Assembly (NCBI GenBank): GCA_026120185.1
Contig: JANUWF010002200.1
Coordinates: forward strand, 3,346,001-3,410,000
Direction: 5' to 3'
Length of the DNA: 64,000 bases
Source: Voacanga thouarsii
Lineage: Eukaryota > Streptophyta > Magnoliopsida > Gentianales > Apocynaceae
A model generated the notes under the pieces. That model was given only the letters and a program-made list of their open reading frames with translations. It ran no database searches and was not told the DNA's origin. Both the position numbers and the translations under genes were made by a program. Below, piece by piece: positions 48,470 through 60,060 of the stretch; within the stretch, counting starts at the first letter, position 1; each line of letters starts with the position of its first letter.

Positions 48470-48894
48470 GGATCTTACAAACACAACACATTAGGTTAAT
48501 ATAAAAAATTTTGTATGAACCAGCACGAACCATGCGAATCAATACAAAAAATTTGATTTGCACGGTTCGTGCCCATATCCCATATGGGGTTCAAATTCAT
48601 TTTTTTTAAACTTTATTTATGAATTTAAGAGAAGAAAAGCTCTCTTTTTTCGTTGTACAACTTTTTCATTGTAAAATGAAAGGTTTTATAATCATAGGCT
48701 TTTTGTTTTATTTATGAATAGGAAAACTATTTAGAAAAAGAATTAGATAGGATAACTTCGACCTTGTCAACCGATAGTGAAAGAACGAAATCCGGGTACA
48801 TACCAATACCTAGTACGGGTAAAAAGAGAGAAATCGAAAGAAATAACTCTCGCGGTCCAGAATAAAAAAAATACGAGTTTGGAACGTTAAAAAG

Positions 48895-48900
<6 letters not shown>
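48470..48900 (-). pseudogene. ndhD: Plastid DNA insertion (NUPT): 3' end of ndhD and spacer
   Basis: The minus strand from 48899 to 48727 encodes [31 protein letters not shown] and [19 protein letters not shown] before the stop. This is the C-terminus of NdhD, a membrane subunit of the plastid NADH dehydrogenase-like complex. Substitutions against the usual plastid form (for example FYSG and SNSFSK at the end) suggest age or strong divergence. The following 250 bases fit a plastid spacer downstream of ndhD by position. The 5' side is cut by a (TA)n tract. It cannot be functional in the nucleus. Confidence 0.82.
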
Positions 48901-48936
<36 letters not shown>

Positions 48937-48941
48937 TATAC

Positions 48942-49029
<88 letters not shown>
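48897..49029. repeat. Interrupted (TA)n microsatellite, 133 bp
   Basis: Nearly pure TA with a few CATA and TGTG interruptions. It abuts the broken end of the ndhD fragment and the copia insertion site. Open frames read through it are artefacts. Confidence 0.95.
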
Positions 49030-49032
<3 letters not shown>

Positions 49033-49036
49033 TTCA

Positions 49037-49799
49037 TGTCATCGATTATCGGATTCTTGTCGTGTACTAACCGTAAAGGAAAAGAGTTTCAAAGCAATGA
49101 GGAAACATGTTAGCTTTTGGAGACTTTTGATCTAATCAACTCACGAGTATATATAGAAGGGCAAACCAAAGGTAACATACAAATATAGAGAGAGAAATAT
49201 ATAGAACGAGATTTTGTGAAATCCAAAATGAATTTCTTTGCAAAATCTTCATAAGTGAAAACCTGAGGTTCATGAAGAATTGTTGGTAGGAAAGCTATTG
49301 CAATCTTTTTGCGTTGGTGAGATTCTGAGTGATGTTGCAATAGTGATTGAAGCATATTCTAAGGCTGAAGCTCTATCTTACAGAAGTGGGCTTGAATAAA
49401 AAATATATCAAGTATTGTGTGTTGTTCATCAGTAGATGAAGATACGTTAAATGGAGACCCGTTGAGTTGCAGCAATGAAGATTAACAGGAGTTCAATCTG
49501 TAAAGTTGACTGCAGTAAAGGTATCTTGTAAGTTTGATAGAACGAACACTGGGTAAGTGTTCTATTAAAGTCCACTAGAAATTACTCGAAGCTTGTGATA
49601 AGTGTAAACCTTATACTTTGATTAAGGTTATAGTGGAGTTTTTTAATGGTCAATGACCCACAGATGTAGGCTTGTTGAAGTTGAACTGCGTTAACAGTTT
49701 GCTGTGTCTATTAAACTTTTACTTTTTGTTTGGTAAACTAACACACTACAATAGAAAGATTTAATAACATCACAGGAAATTGACAATCTAAACCCAACA
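49037..49799 (+). repeat. Copia-LINE element, 5' LTR
   Basis: It begins TGTCATCGATTATCGGATTC and ends CTAAACCCAACA. It contains a TATATATAGAAGGGCA promoter-like motif near 49150. Confidence 0.85.
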
Positions 49800-49801
49800 A
49801 G

Positions 49802-49813
49802 TGGTATTAGAGC
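49802..49813 (+). promoter_or_regulatory. Copia-LINE element primer binding site
   Basis: TGGTATTAGAGC lies two bases after the LTR, one change from the initiator-Met consensus TGGTATCAGAGC. Confidence 0.85.
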
Positions 49814-49877
49814 ATGGTCACCATATTGAAATAGCTATTAATCTAGCCGTGAGATCTTGGAAGTTAGTTTGGGGCAA

Positions 49878-50815
49878 ATGTCTGGACTAGTAGAAGAAGG
49901 AGCTTCTGTCACACGACCTCCACTGTTGAAAAGTACAAATTATGCTTATTGGAAGACGAATAGAGATCTTTATCAAAACATTAGACACGAAAGCTTGGAA
50001 AGCTATACTGAAGGAGTAGAGGCCTTCAACGAAAGTTGGCACAAGTTTCGGAACAGCAAAGTTTAAGGAGATTGATAAATGGATTGATGCAAAGTGTAAA
50101 CTCGGCAATGTCATACAAAAGCATTGAATACTATCTTTGCTACTATTGGACTAGAGGAATTCAAGCTTATTTCAATGTGTCAATTTGCTAAAAAGGCATG
50201 GGATATTTTGCAAAGAGTATTCGAAAGGACAAGTATTATTAGAATTTCCAAATTACAAATGTTGACAACTCAATTTGAGGAACTGAAGATGAGTGATCAT
50301 GAAACTCTGGATGTCTTTGGCAATAAACTTAGGGACATTTCAAATCCAGTTTTTCAGCTGGGAGAACAATACTCAAAAGAAAGGCTGATTCGCAAAACAT
50401 TGCGATCTTTACCACCAAGGTTCAATGCCATTGAAAAATGTAGAGATGTTGCCATAATGAGACTTGACAAGCTCATGGGATCTTTGCAGACTTACGAGAT
50501 GGGTTTACAATCTTAATCGAAGTTCAAAGAAAGGAATTGCACTAAAGGCTATGTAAGATTCAGATGAGAACAAAGACTCCAACAATGAAATAGGATTGAT
50601 GACGAAAAGATTTCACAAGATGTTGAAAAGAAGAAAATAGATGAACAGACCGGTCAACAAGTTATTCAAAAAAAAAAAAAAGGTTTATCATAAAGGAAAT
50701 TATGAACAAAAATTCACAGATGGTAAGAACTTGTTCAAATGATTTTAGTGTCATGAATGTGGAGGGGTTGGTCACATCCAAGTTGATTGTGGTAATCTAA
50801 GGAAAAAGGTAAAAA
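49878..50815 (+). pseudogene. Copia gag (degraded)
   Basis: The ATG at 49878 gives MSGLVEEGASVTRPPLL and NYAYWKTN, typical of SIRE-like copia gag. It breaks at 50064 and resumes at 50124 with LISMCQFAKKAWDILQ, LQMLTTQFEELKM and LIRKTLRSLPPRFNA (capsid region). A CCHC knuckle CHECGGVGHIQVDC follows near 50748-50790. Stops at 50064 and 50514 and a poly-A slip near 50670 disable it. Confidence 0.82.
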
Positions 50816-50836
50816 AATAAATCATACAATATTACC

Positions 50837-52053
50837 TTGAGTGATTGTGATGATGATTTATTGGAGTATCTGATAGATAATAACACGGATGAAGATGATG
50901 ACTTTGAATGGTCAAGTAATGTTGCATTTAACACCATTATTGGCAAAAAGTATTCTATGGAAACTCATGTTGAAGAGGTTGTCAGTGAGTCTGAAAATGA
51001 TGATGAGGAGATACCACAGGAGATGTTGTTGGAAGAGTTTGAATAGTTGTATTCAAAATGTTGTGAAGTTGTACAGAAAATTAAAGTGTTAAATAAACAA
51101 ATTGAAGGATATCAACAATTGCTAAGTGTGCAATAGCACACCATCGAGTTATATGAGAACGAATTTGAGCAAAAAGAGGAAGACTAGGAATTAGCAATCA
51201 AAAGGTTCAGAAATTAAGTTAAATGCTCATGGACGCTGATATGGCTATCCAAAGGTTGAATACCGGCAAGCTAAACTGGACGAAGTTCTCAATTTTGGAA
51301 AGTCTCCATTGGACAAAATCGGATTGGGTTATGTTACACCTGTCAAACCTGAAGCCAAACATCAGAAAAACACAATAGTAGCAGGAAAAAAAAAGGATAA
51401 TTGAGAAATTTCAAACAAAAACCTATAAAACTTGTGACTATTGTTCTCTTGCAGGTCATAGGTGGAAGAGTTGTTTAAATAGATTCAGTAATCTTCAGTA
51501 TGGTCGAAAGTCTGCCAAACTCGAGTTCGATAAAGATAAAAGATCTATGACGATGAGGCGAATTTGGATTAGAAAGACCGAGCTCAAAGCAAATGTTGTT
51601 CATATTTCTCTAAAAGCAATTATAGAGGATGTGTGGTACCTTGACAGTGGATGTTCGAAGCACGTGACTATGAAAATGTTTTTCCTTGACAACTATGAAT
51701 GCAAGAATGATAGTTCTGGTATATTTGGTGATGGTTCAAAGAACAGGGTTGTTGGAACAGGTTTGTTAAACATGAAATGTATGCCTCAACTCAAGACTCT
51801 GCATGTAGATGGGTTAAAAGAATATTTGATAAGTATAAGTCAGCTTTGTGATAAAAATATGGTAGTTAACTTTGACAAAGAAAAATATTGTGTGGTTGAT
51901 AAATCCAGTAATTGTGTGATTACAGGGACTAGAATAACAGATAATGGCAATCAAATTTGCACAGTTAATGATTCCAAATGTATGATGACAAAATTTGATG
52001 AGATTGAGCTGTGGCATAAAAAGCTTGGTCATGTTAATCACAAGCAAATATAA
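50837..52053 (+). pseudogene. Copia linker, protease and pre-integrase region (degraded)
   Basis: An acidic segment (50837-51046) is followed by decayed coiled-coil-like sequence and a second knuckle-like CDYCSLAGHRWKSC near 51430. The frame at 51547-52053 holds VWYLDSGCSKHVT, the aspartic protease DSG active site of copia. The conserved LISISQLCDKN and the pre-integrase IELWHKKLGHVNHKQI follow. Protease would cut Gag-Pol. Confidence 0.85.
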
Positions 52054-52059
52054 ATGCTA

Positions 52060-52970
52060 ATCACAACGGATGTTGTTCGAGGTCTTTCAAAACTCGGTAA
52101 GATTGACAAGATGATCTGTACATACTGCCGAGGTAGTAAGCAGATAAGATTTACCCATTGGTAAGTTAAGTAGATTGTCACATAAAGTGTTTTGGAACTT
52201 ATTCATCTTGACTTGTTTGGGCCAACTCAAGCAGAGAGTTTTGGTAGAAAAAGGTATGTCTTGGTGTGTCTTAATGATTATTTTCTTAGGTAAAAAATCA
52301 GAGGCATTTGAAGCCTTTTACAAGTTGTGTTTGCATATGCAAAAATAGCAAGGAAATCAAAGTGAAATGGTTGAGGAGTGACCATGGCAGAGAGTTTGAC
52401 AACATATTATTTGAAGAATTTTGTGCTAAAAATGGAATACAATAGGATTTTCAGCACCAAAAACACCCCAACAAAATGGTATTGCAGAAAGAAAGAACGA
52501 AACAATACAGGATATGACAAGCGTTATGTTAAACTCGAGAAAGATATCATATTCTTGGTGGGTAGAAGCTATAAACACGGCTACGCATATCATCAACCGA
52601 ACTTATTTCAGACCATTCACCACCCAAATGCTCTATGGAATTTGGAATGGTCATAAGCCTCAGCTGAATTATTTTCATGTATTCAAAAGTGAGTGCTATA
52701 TTTTAAATGATAGGGAACAACTAAGAAAATTCAACAAGAACAGTGATGAAAGAATCTTTCTTAGTTACTCATCTAATAGCAGGGTTTATCGTGTATTCAA
52801 CAAAAGAAGCTTAACAGTTGTGGAGTCTATAAATATTGTTATCAAAGATATTTTAATGGAGGAGCAAAAGAGGATGGTAACACAATTGAAGATGATGATA
52901 AGTCTATATACATAAAGGGGATGATACAGGAAATAAGAAATAGAAAATAGAGCTGATTCTGATAAGGACC
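52060..52970 (+). pseudogene. Copia integrase (degraded, end replaced by LINE sequence)
   Basis: The first catalytic Asp lies in LIHLDLFGPTQ near 52195, the second in LRSDHGREFD near 52378, and the Glu in QQNGIAERKNE near 52475. The HHCC finger is recognisable (MICTYCRGSK near 52112). The frame at 52514-52915 continues with MTSVMLNSRKISYSWWVEAI, NTATHIINRT and ERIFLSYSSNSRVYRVFNKR, the C-terminal half. Several frames are needed, so it is inactive. At about 52970 it runs into antisense LINE ORF1. Confidence 0.85.
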
Positions 52971-52978
52971 ATTGGGGG

Positions 52979-54452
52979 CAGTGACTGCCTTCCGCTTGTC
53001 AACCGTAGTTGCACATCTGGTTCCTGTCTTTGGTGCTGTAAGACATACCTTGGCAACACCACCACTAGGCTTCGCAAGCCGGGGTGCAGGCTTAACCCCT
53101 TTAGGCACCGGGACCTGGAGTCTAAGAGAGATGAGGGATTGGATTGGGGCAGTCCGCGCAGCAGCAGAGCTTACAGGTGCAGCGCCAGAAGCAGAAGAGG
53201 TATGCTCAGAGGACTCCGCCACTGCAGGGGCAGGTGCTGGAGCAGGGGCTTGTGTCGCAGCGCATAACGGCCCAGGGTCTTGTGCCGCAGGGCAAAATGG
53301 CTCGGAGATAATGGCAGCAGGGCCAGCGGGGAGCGCAGAGGGGCCATTCAACGAGGTGGGCAGGATGCCTGGCATGCACGCAACTTTCGGAGGAGGGGCT
53401 ACTAATGGAGGGGCAGAGGGCACGACAGGCCCGAACTTACGCTTTGAGCCACGCCTGGGTGCGTGCATGCGGGACCGATCTTGGGCAGCCTTCTGCTGAT
53501 ATGCACGACGGTCCTTTACCCGTCTGCCTAGGTATGAATCTTCATTGTGACCAAAACGCTTGCAAGACGCGCAGAAAGAGGGCTCAACATCAAATTTCAC
53601 TAGCTGGATCAAGATGTCCTCGGAGGGCATTCGAATTTTTATCTCTCGGGTTAGTGGCTTAGAAGTATCAACCTCAACCAACACACGGGCAAAGGATAGT
53701 CTCTCCATGCGCGCAGTGCACGTATCCGTCAAGATTGGTTTGCTCACCGCCGTAACAATTTTACTAAGAGCCAATTTATTCCAACAGATAAGAGGCAGGC
53801 ATGGCAGAGTGATCCAGATAGGGACGATATTTACCTCCTCCATGGAGAAATTGAATTCCAGAGGCATGGTTTTAAGCTGGATAAACCTTCCCACCACTGA
53901 GTAGGGGCCACCGTCAAGCACAGACTGGCGATTAACAGCAGAATGGAACTTGAACACAAGCCAACCGATGTTATGAGTATACCATTGGCACTGGACGCCC
54001 CAAGAGGAGGCTAAGTCCTGGATGGCCTTAGCACTGGGGTACTTGCCCGCAACAAAGCCGAGAAGGCAAAATCCTAGCCTTGTCTCCAAGTCAAGGACGT
54101 CAATACCGTCGAGCACCACGGTGTCCCCGGCTAGCGGTATCTCAATAAGCTTGAAGCCAATTTCAGCAGCAAAGGACTCCTTCTTGAAGAGGTTTGCCCA
54201 GGATTTTGTTGAAGGTATAAGGCTAGCCGATGAGCCTGCTGGAGCCGGCTGGGCATTAGAGCCTTGGCCGAAGCTGAATGAAGATGAGGGGGACTGCATT
54301 AGGCCATTCGGAGAAGCCAAATGAGGGAAGAGGTCAATTCCTGTCCCGTCTAGGGGAAAACTGTTGGTTGAGATGGTGGGCTGATCCAAGTTTATCCTAT
54401 GGACTATGCTTGGTCCAGCCGAGGAATGTTTGGTTTTATGTTTCTTAGCCAT
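52979..54452 (-). pseudogene. LINE ORF1 (DUF4283 / zinc-knuckle protein), truncated
   Basis: The ATG at 54452 (MAKKHKTKHSSAG) is preferred over an upstream in-frame ATG at 54665, because the extra 71 residues are hydrophobic leader sequence without similarity. The protein (about 490 residues) has a DUF4283 domain (SWANLFKKESFAAEIGFKL to FIQLKTMPLEFNF, then IWITLPCLPLICW). The CCHC knuckle CASCKRFGHNEDSY has its last Cys as Tyr. A Pro/Ala-rich tail follows. The frame is open and runs on past the junction into antisense copia sequence. ORF1 proteins bind LINE RNA. Confidence 0.82.
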
Positions 54453-55690
54453 AGGATCAAGGATACCCAGAAGCAGCCCAGAGGCCCAAAGGGCAGCGCA
54501 TCGGCACAGTTCGGCCCAGGCACGCACAGGAGAGCAGCACAGAAGACCAACGCGGACAAGCAGCAGCCAAGAGACCCAAGGGATGATGCACAAGAAGTAG
54601 AAGCCCAAAAATAATGCGTAGCAGGCCTGCGGCCCAGCCGCACATGCACAGGTCAATCTGGGCATGCACGGGTCGGGTGTGCAGAGACGCGAGACTTGGG
54701 CGGGGAAGCGGCAACGAACAGGAGAGTTTGAATTTCAAAATTCAAAGAAGAAACACTGAGGGCAAACGGATGGGGCGGCTCAGCGGATCTGGGGGAGCAC
54801 TGTGCACTGAATATGTGATGAACACTTAGAACATTTGGGCAGTGCCCAGGTAAGACAGAGTATCCAATGCAGCTCAAACAAAACAGGATAAGGGTATAAA
54901 CTGAACTGCCCCGCAACTGGAAACTTATAAGAACACTTAAGATTAAAGAATTGCCACTTAATTGAACCAGAGAAGAGCCAATAGCTTGGAAATAACTTAA
55001 ACAACTGCCACTGGGAAAGCATAGCCTCTGAGCATAGCAGAGTGCACCAAAAAATAAGATGCGCACTAAAGCAAGAGGGGTGCAGGTCCCACAACAGGGC
55101 CACCAAGGACCAGGGAGAAACACCGGGGCAGTACCCAAAACAATAACCTGAAGTGTAATAACTCGGCTAACACCGGAGAACAGCAATAGATAATAAAAGA
55201 AGGGGGGCACCTGAATGGAAGATGTGCCAGAGAATTAATCACTCAAAACTAATAAAGAACTTAACTGAACAATGAACAATGACCCAGGCCGGAGTAGCAA
55301 TGTGCAGGGACAGTGCACTAGCAGAGGTCCTACCGGAGAGGGCTAGGGGTAGTGCGCGCAGATGCCCAGAGGGAGGCTGGGCGTGCGCCGTGCACTGCAC
55401 AAGTGCGCAAACAGTGCACAGTCCAAGGCCTCGACAAGAGCGGGCGTGCGCAGGATGCAGCGCAAAGGACCGAGGAAGACGATGAACAGTGGCTATGGCA
55501 GACAGCAACCAATAGTCAACACCAAGCCCAGAACTATGCACGAACTTGGAGAGGAAGTGCACCAATGACCAAGAAGAAGACTGGAGAGATTGGGATACCA
55601 GCAGCAGTGGCAGATCGTGCGCAAGAAGCAGAGGTAGCACAGAGCAAGGATGGGCTTCGGTTGAGAGAAAACTCTCTCTAACTTTCTCCT
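54453..55690 (-). other. LINE 5' leader
   Basis: GC-rich untranslated region of the LINE on the minus strand, likely with an internal promoter. Several open frames on both strands are low-complexity and Ala/Arg/Ser/Leu-rich, and are treated as non-coding. Confidence 0.65.
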
Positions 55691-55721
55691 TCTAGCATCT
55701 TTGTATATATATCTAAAGGCA

Positions 55722-56494
55722 TATCCTCAGTTATCTGATTCTTGTTCTGTACCAATCGTGAAGGAAAAGAGTTTCAAGGCAATAAGGAAACATGTTGGCT
55801 TTTGAAGACTTCTAATTTAATCAAATCACGGGTACATATAGAAGGGTAAACTAGAGGTAACATACAGATATAGAGATAGAAATATATAGAACGAGATTCT
55901 GTGAAATCCAAAATGAATTCCTCTACAAAATCTTTGTGACTGATTTGAGTAAAAACACGAGGTTCATAAAGAATTGTTGGTACGAAAGCTATTGCAATCT
56001 TTCTGTGTTGGTGAGATTCTAAGTGATGTTGCAATAGTGATTCAAGTGTATTCTAAGATTGGAGCTCTATCTTATAGAAGTGGGCTTGAATAAAAAATAT
56101 TTCAAGCATTTGGTGGTGTTCATCAGTAGATGAAGATATGTCAAATAGAGACCTGTTGAATTGTAGCAATGAAGATTGGTAGGAGTTCAATCTGTTGAGT
56201 TGAGTGCAGCAAAGGTATCTTGTAAGTTTAACAGAATGAACCCAGGATAGGTGTTCTGTTAAAGTCTACTAGGGATTACTGGAAACTTGTGATAAGTGTA
56301 ATCCTTATACTTTGATTGAAGTTATAGTGGAGCTTTTTACTGGTCGAGGACTTGCATATGTAGGCTTGTTGAAGCTGAACTACGTTAATAATTTGTTGTG
56401 TCTGTTAAACTTTTACTTTTTGTTTGGTAAACTAACGCACTGCAATAAGAAAAGTTTAACAACATCACAAGAGATTGATAATCCAAACCTAATA
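55722..56494 (+). repeat. Copia-LINE element, 3' LTR
   Basis: Partner of 49037-49799. It starts TATCCTCAGTTATCTG, where TG has become TA, and ends AAACCTAATA. No canonical purine tract precedes it, which fits the replacement of the 3' internal region. Confidence 0.85.
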
Positions 56495-56499
56495 AATTC

Positions 56500-56942
56500 C
56501 ATTTATCTTATGCCTATCTAATTACACCTTATAAGGATATATTTAAAGAGAATTATTTTAAAATAAATTTATTTGAATAATAAAAATTATTAAATAAGTA
56601 ATATTAAGGTGGTTTAAGTGGAATTAAAGAGAGAAAATATAATGTACTGTAAGTATACAACAGTTATCGATAAATAAAAATTATTTAAATTATAATTATT
56701 TGTAAAATTTTAAATTAGGATGGGAAGATTTCCACTTATACCTTAATCTAAAGGTTTGTTTGAAAGGAAAGAAATGGAGGGGAAAAAATTCAAGAAGAAG
56801 ATTGGCTAAGGTAAATTGCTTAAGAGTTTTTGACGGAGAGAACAAAAGAGTTTTGAATTAATCCGATTGACTTCAACCCTTGAATTCTTTTCTCTCCAAA
56901 ATTAGAGAGAAAAGTGTTATGATATCTTCAGTATTTATAAAT
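56500..56942. repeat. Duplicated block B, copy 2 (left part)
   Basis: It matches 21870-21919 and 22206-22445, including ATCTAATTACACCTTATAA, AGGTTTGTTTGAAA and AAAGTGTTATGATATCTTC. It lacks the SINE and the TG/AG microsatellite of unit 1. Confidence 0.75.
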
Positions 56943-59900
56943 GAAAAATCTTAGAGGGGGGTGAATAAGTTTTTTGGCAAATTTAAAATACTTTTCAAAA
57001 AGGATCTATTTTTCGAAGTCCTCCTTTTGTTTTTCAGATCGAGGAGTTTGCTAGATGTACAAAGAAGAGTTTTTTTGTAGCCTTAAGGAATCAACTAGGA
57101 TCTGAATGAAATGAGACAAGAGATGTGCAATTAATATAAGAATAAAGATGGGTTAGTGAGGATCATAATGATTTCTTTTGAATGATTGAAAATATTTGAG
57201 TAAAGAAGTTCGCAACCTGTCAGAATTAAATGCAAGGAAGATGAACAAGAGATTTATAGTGGTTCGATCTTCAAAGATCTATATTCACTACCTTAAGTTC
57301 ACACTTAAGGATTGTAAACTAGATCTCTATAAACTCAGCCAATTCAATAGTGTTTGCTTATACCAAGTACATAAGAGGATCACCACACTTGGTTTTAAGC
57401 AAACCTCTCAATCAACTACAAATCAAGGCTCACCCCAAATGAAGTTTACACTACAACCTTGATATATAAATGAAATAGAGATAACTCACACTTTTGAGCA
57501 AATATACAAACAAATGAGCACTAATAACCCTTACCTTTTGAAGCAATTAGATTTCATTTTGAAGTACTAATGAAAATGAAGATTTTTGTATTCTAAAGTG
57601 TAATAGTGTTTCTGAGAAAGATAGGACAAAAATCTACTTTAAAATCGAGTTTTGAAAGTTTTTATAGAAGCAAAAAGTAAGGTACTAATAGCTAGAAATG
57701 ACTAGTTTTTCGCTGTCAGATTTTTCAGAGTTTTGGACTCAAAGATTAAACGAGAGTATGTCCAAAAAGTGAGTCTAAAATGGCACTTTTCTAGGTAGAA
57801 ATATTTCGACATTGTTCACAGAGTTTTGGACGGAGCTTTTGGATGCAAAGCCATCCAAATTACTCAATCCAAAATTCTGAATGTTTAATACTTTGAAATC
57901 TTTTTACTTGTGTGCTTCAAGGTAGAAATAAATTAAATCATGAAGACAATGAAAACAAATAAAGCCATGCGTGCAGAGGTAAAAAACAATACCTTTGCGT
58001 GTCCTTGGTCTGTTTGGCTGAGAAGACGAGGTCCTAACTATTGGAGTGGCTACTTGCCTCGACAATGATTCCGGTGAAAAGCTAGCGATCCTTCGGCTTC
58101 TCCTTAGCATGTACGTGAAGCTTTTCGCTTCTTAGAATATTCTTCCATCTAATCTGTGTTGGTGAAACAACTTAGGCAATGAAAGACTTTTCTTGAACCT
58201 TTGCTATTAATTAGCAAAATCAAGAAGGTTACACAAAGAAAAGGATGAACGAGGGAGAGAGAGAACAAGCACCAATTTTCCTGTGTCATGTGTCTACTGT
58301 GAAGAATTGAACTCCACAACTCCTATTCACGTTTAGATAACCAAACCCCGGTATATTTGATATTTCAAACATCCGGAGGCTATCAACAGAAGAGGTTTGA
58401 CTTAGCCTTAACTCTTTTATTTCGTGAATAATAAAGATCCTTTAGTCCAGGGTATTGGGCCAAAATAATTTATTATTTTTCTTTGGACCTAATGAGCCCA
58501 AAAATAATAACTATTATTTATTTATTTATTGGGCCTATTAAAATAACTCAATAACTAATTAATGAGCTCAAATGAACTAAAATAATTTTTAAGTCTTTTA
58601 TTAACTAGTTTAAGTCCAAGTTAATTTTTTTAATTATTCAAATTGGATTTAGGCTTTGGATAATTAATTAACTAGTTAAATTAGATAATAAAATTAATTT
58701 TTCTCGTTCTTTTATTTTATTATAGTCCAAAAATAATTTAGATTTTCTGAATAAAATAAAATAATTTTTATTGTGACCATTTTCCTCAATCTAAAATAAT
58801 TAAGACTTACGGGTTATTTTGATGACCAAAAAGACACATCGCCTTGACTATTAAAATGATCAAAATACCCTTACTATATAAATAGCTATTTTTTTTTCAT
58901 TTTAAATATTTTTTAATATCACCATAAGAAAATATTGATCCCAAGAACAATGCTGTGTTAGCTATATCTTCGACCTACAGGTGAAATAACCAAAATACCC
59001 CTCTACACATCGCCGTGCATTTAGAGAGAAAATAGTGTACTAACACCTCTCTACAAGACATCTACCATCTTTAAGCTTTTAGTCCAATACTTCACGACTT
59101 CTTGGAATATTTTTGCTTTCCAATGGACCTACCCTAATGCCAATATCCAAATCATGTTCTCCAAGGCTTTGGATAATTAGATCATTCGGACAACCACAAG
59201 AGGTGATATAGTATAGACACTATTTTGTACAAGTCTGTCTTGACTAACTAATTACATATACCTAACATACAAGTATATTGCTTCCCAAGACCCTTAACTA
59301 TAGTATATCAAAGTATATGCTTCCAGCTTCATCAGAGCACTAACTTATACTCAAGCTATAGAATACAAGTCCACACTGTAGCAATAATAGTTTGAGTTTT
59401 TATCACATAGTACTTTTAGAAACTACTACTGCAAGTCCTGTTCTACGTATTCGAAATATGCTTGTATTATAAAATAAGAAGACTCTACTCATTGGCAAAA
59501 GGTAAGCTATTCCCTATTTAGAATTCATAACACAATAACCTTACTATAATGAGATTCCCATTCTCATTATATAGTTACGAACAACAATTTATGTGTTAAG
59601 TATCTCATAGTCCATACCTTACTGTGAAAGACCTCCATTCACATGAATTATTTACTTAAATACAATGGGTCTTTTCTAATAAAATCATACACAAATATAA
59701 AGAAGATTTCGAAAACAAATTCTGATAAAAATACTTTTATTAATACAAGTCAAAATTACATTAGAAACCTAATATAAGAGAGTAGGTAAAGAGACATAGG
59801 AATTTTACAAGTAATACCTTAACAACGATTTCTAGTCTAAAATTCTTTCACAATGACTTCTTAGTATGCAATCTCTTAAGCTTATCTTCTTCTTGATCAC

Positions 59901-60060
59901 CCATTTTTGGATTCCATTACTCAAGAGTTGCTTAACAATCTTATTTGTATGCCTTGGAAGAATTGAAGTCAAACATGTCCGTTCACATATAGATCACACA
60001 AGTTAGTCATCACCAATGCTTGTCATAAGTCAAAACAAAGGAGAATACCCTTAGGGTTAA
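56943..60060 (-). mobile_element. LTR-like insertion, itself interrupted by another LTR
   Basis: Unit 1 is continuous here (TATTTATAATATTTATTT near 22430), so about 3.1 kb was inserted in unit 2. The outer element reads on the minus strand from about TGACAAGCATTGGTGATGAC (near 60025) to CACCCCCCTCTAAGATTTTT (near 56950). Such ends occur in plant copia LTRs. The inner LTR occupies 57917-59774. Around 57240-57330 is AGTGGTTCGATCTTCAAAGA, typical of LTR 3' parts. Exact borders and target duplication were not resolved. Confidence 0.5.
57917..59774 (-). repeat. LTR related to the solo LTR at 36590-38471, inverted
   Basis: On the minus strand it starts TATTAGGTTTCTAATG and ends TTCTACCTTGA. Shared blocks with the other copy are TATTTAAGTAA, TCATGTGAATGG, TTTCACAGTAAGGTATGGA, CGAAATACG-type motifs and the run around GCTTCACGTA. 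No matching 5 bp flanks are present, so it may be an LTR of a truncated element. Confidence 0.7.

Larger units (their letters stand above)
52979..55690 (-). mobile_element. LINE (L1-like) 5' portion, truncated at its 3' side
   Basis: A GC-rich block unlike its AT-rich surroundings contains, on the minus strand, a leader starting near 55690 with GAGAGAGTTTTCTCTCAACC and then ORF1. ORF2 (endonuclease and RT) and a 3' tail are absent. The left border has no T run, so this is not an ordinary 5'-truncated insertion. The truncation at the 3' side and the missing copia RT on the same spot suggest replacement by recombination or template switching. Confidence 0.8.
49031..56499 (+). mobile_element. 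Ty1/copia element chimeric with a LINE
   Basis: LTRs at 49037-49799 and 55722-56494 are similar along their length. AATTC flanks both sides (49031-49035 and 56495-56499), within one base of the expected duplication. The initiator-Met primer site TGGTATTAGAGC lies at 49802-49813. Gag, protease and integrase follow in order up to about 52970. Then RT and RNase H are absent, and a minus-strand LINE 5' portion (52979 to about 55690) fills the space up to the 3' LTR. Stops throughout make it non-autonomous. Confidence 0.88.

Noticed and set aside
48727..49037. Open frames rich in Tyr and Ile through the TA tract
   Set aside because: They are translations of (TA)n joined to the ndhD fragment. Only the part from YKLFNVPN on is of coding origin.
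52972..53499. 175-residue plus-strand frame
   Set aside because: It is the antisense shadow of LINE ORF1, Ala/Gly-rich because the ORF1 tail is Pro/Ala-rich.
54453..55690. Several open frames on both strands in the GC-rich block
   Set aside because: GC-rich DNA leaves long open frames by chance. None has a domain, and the block is explained as the LINE leader.
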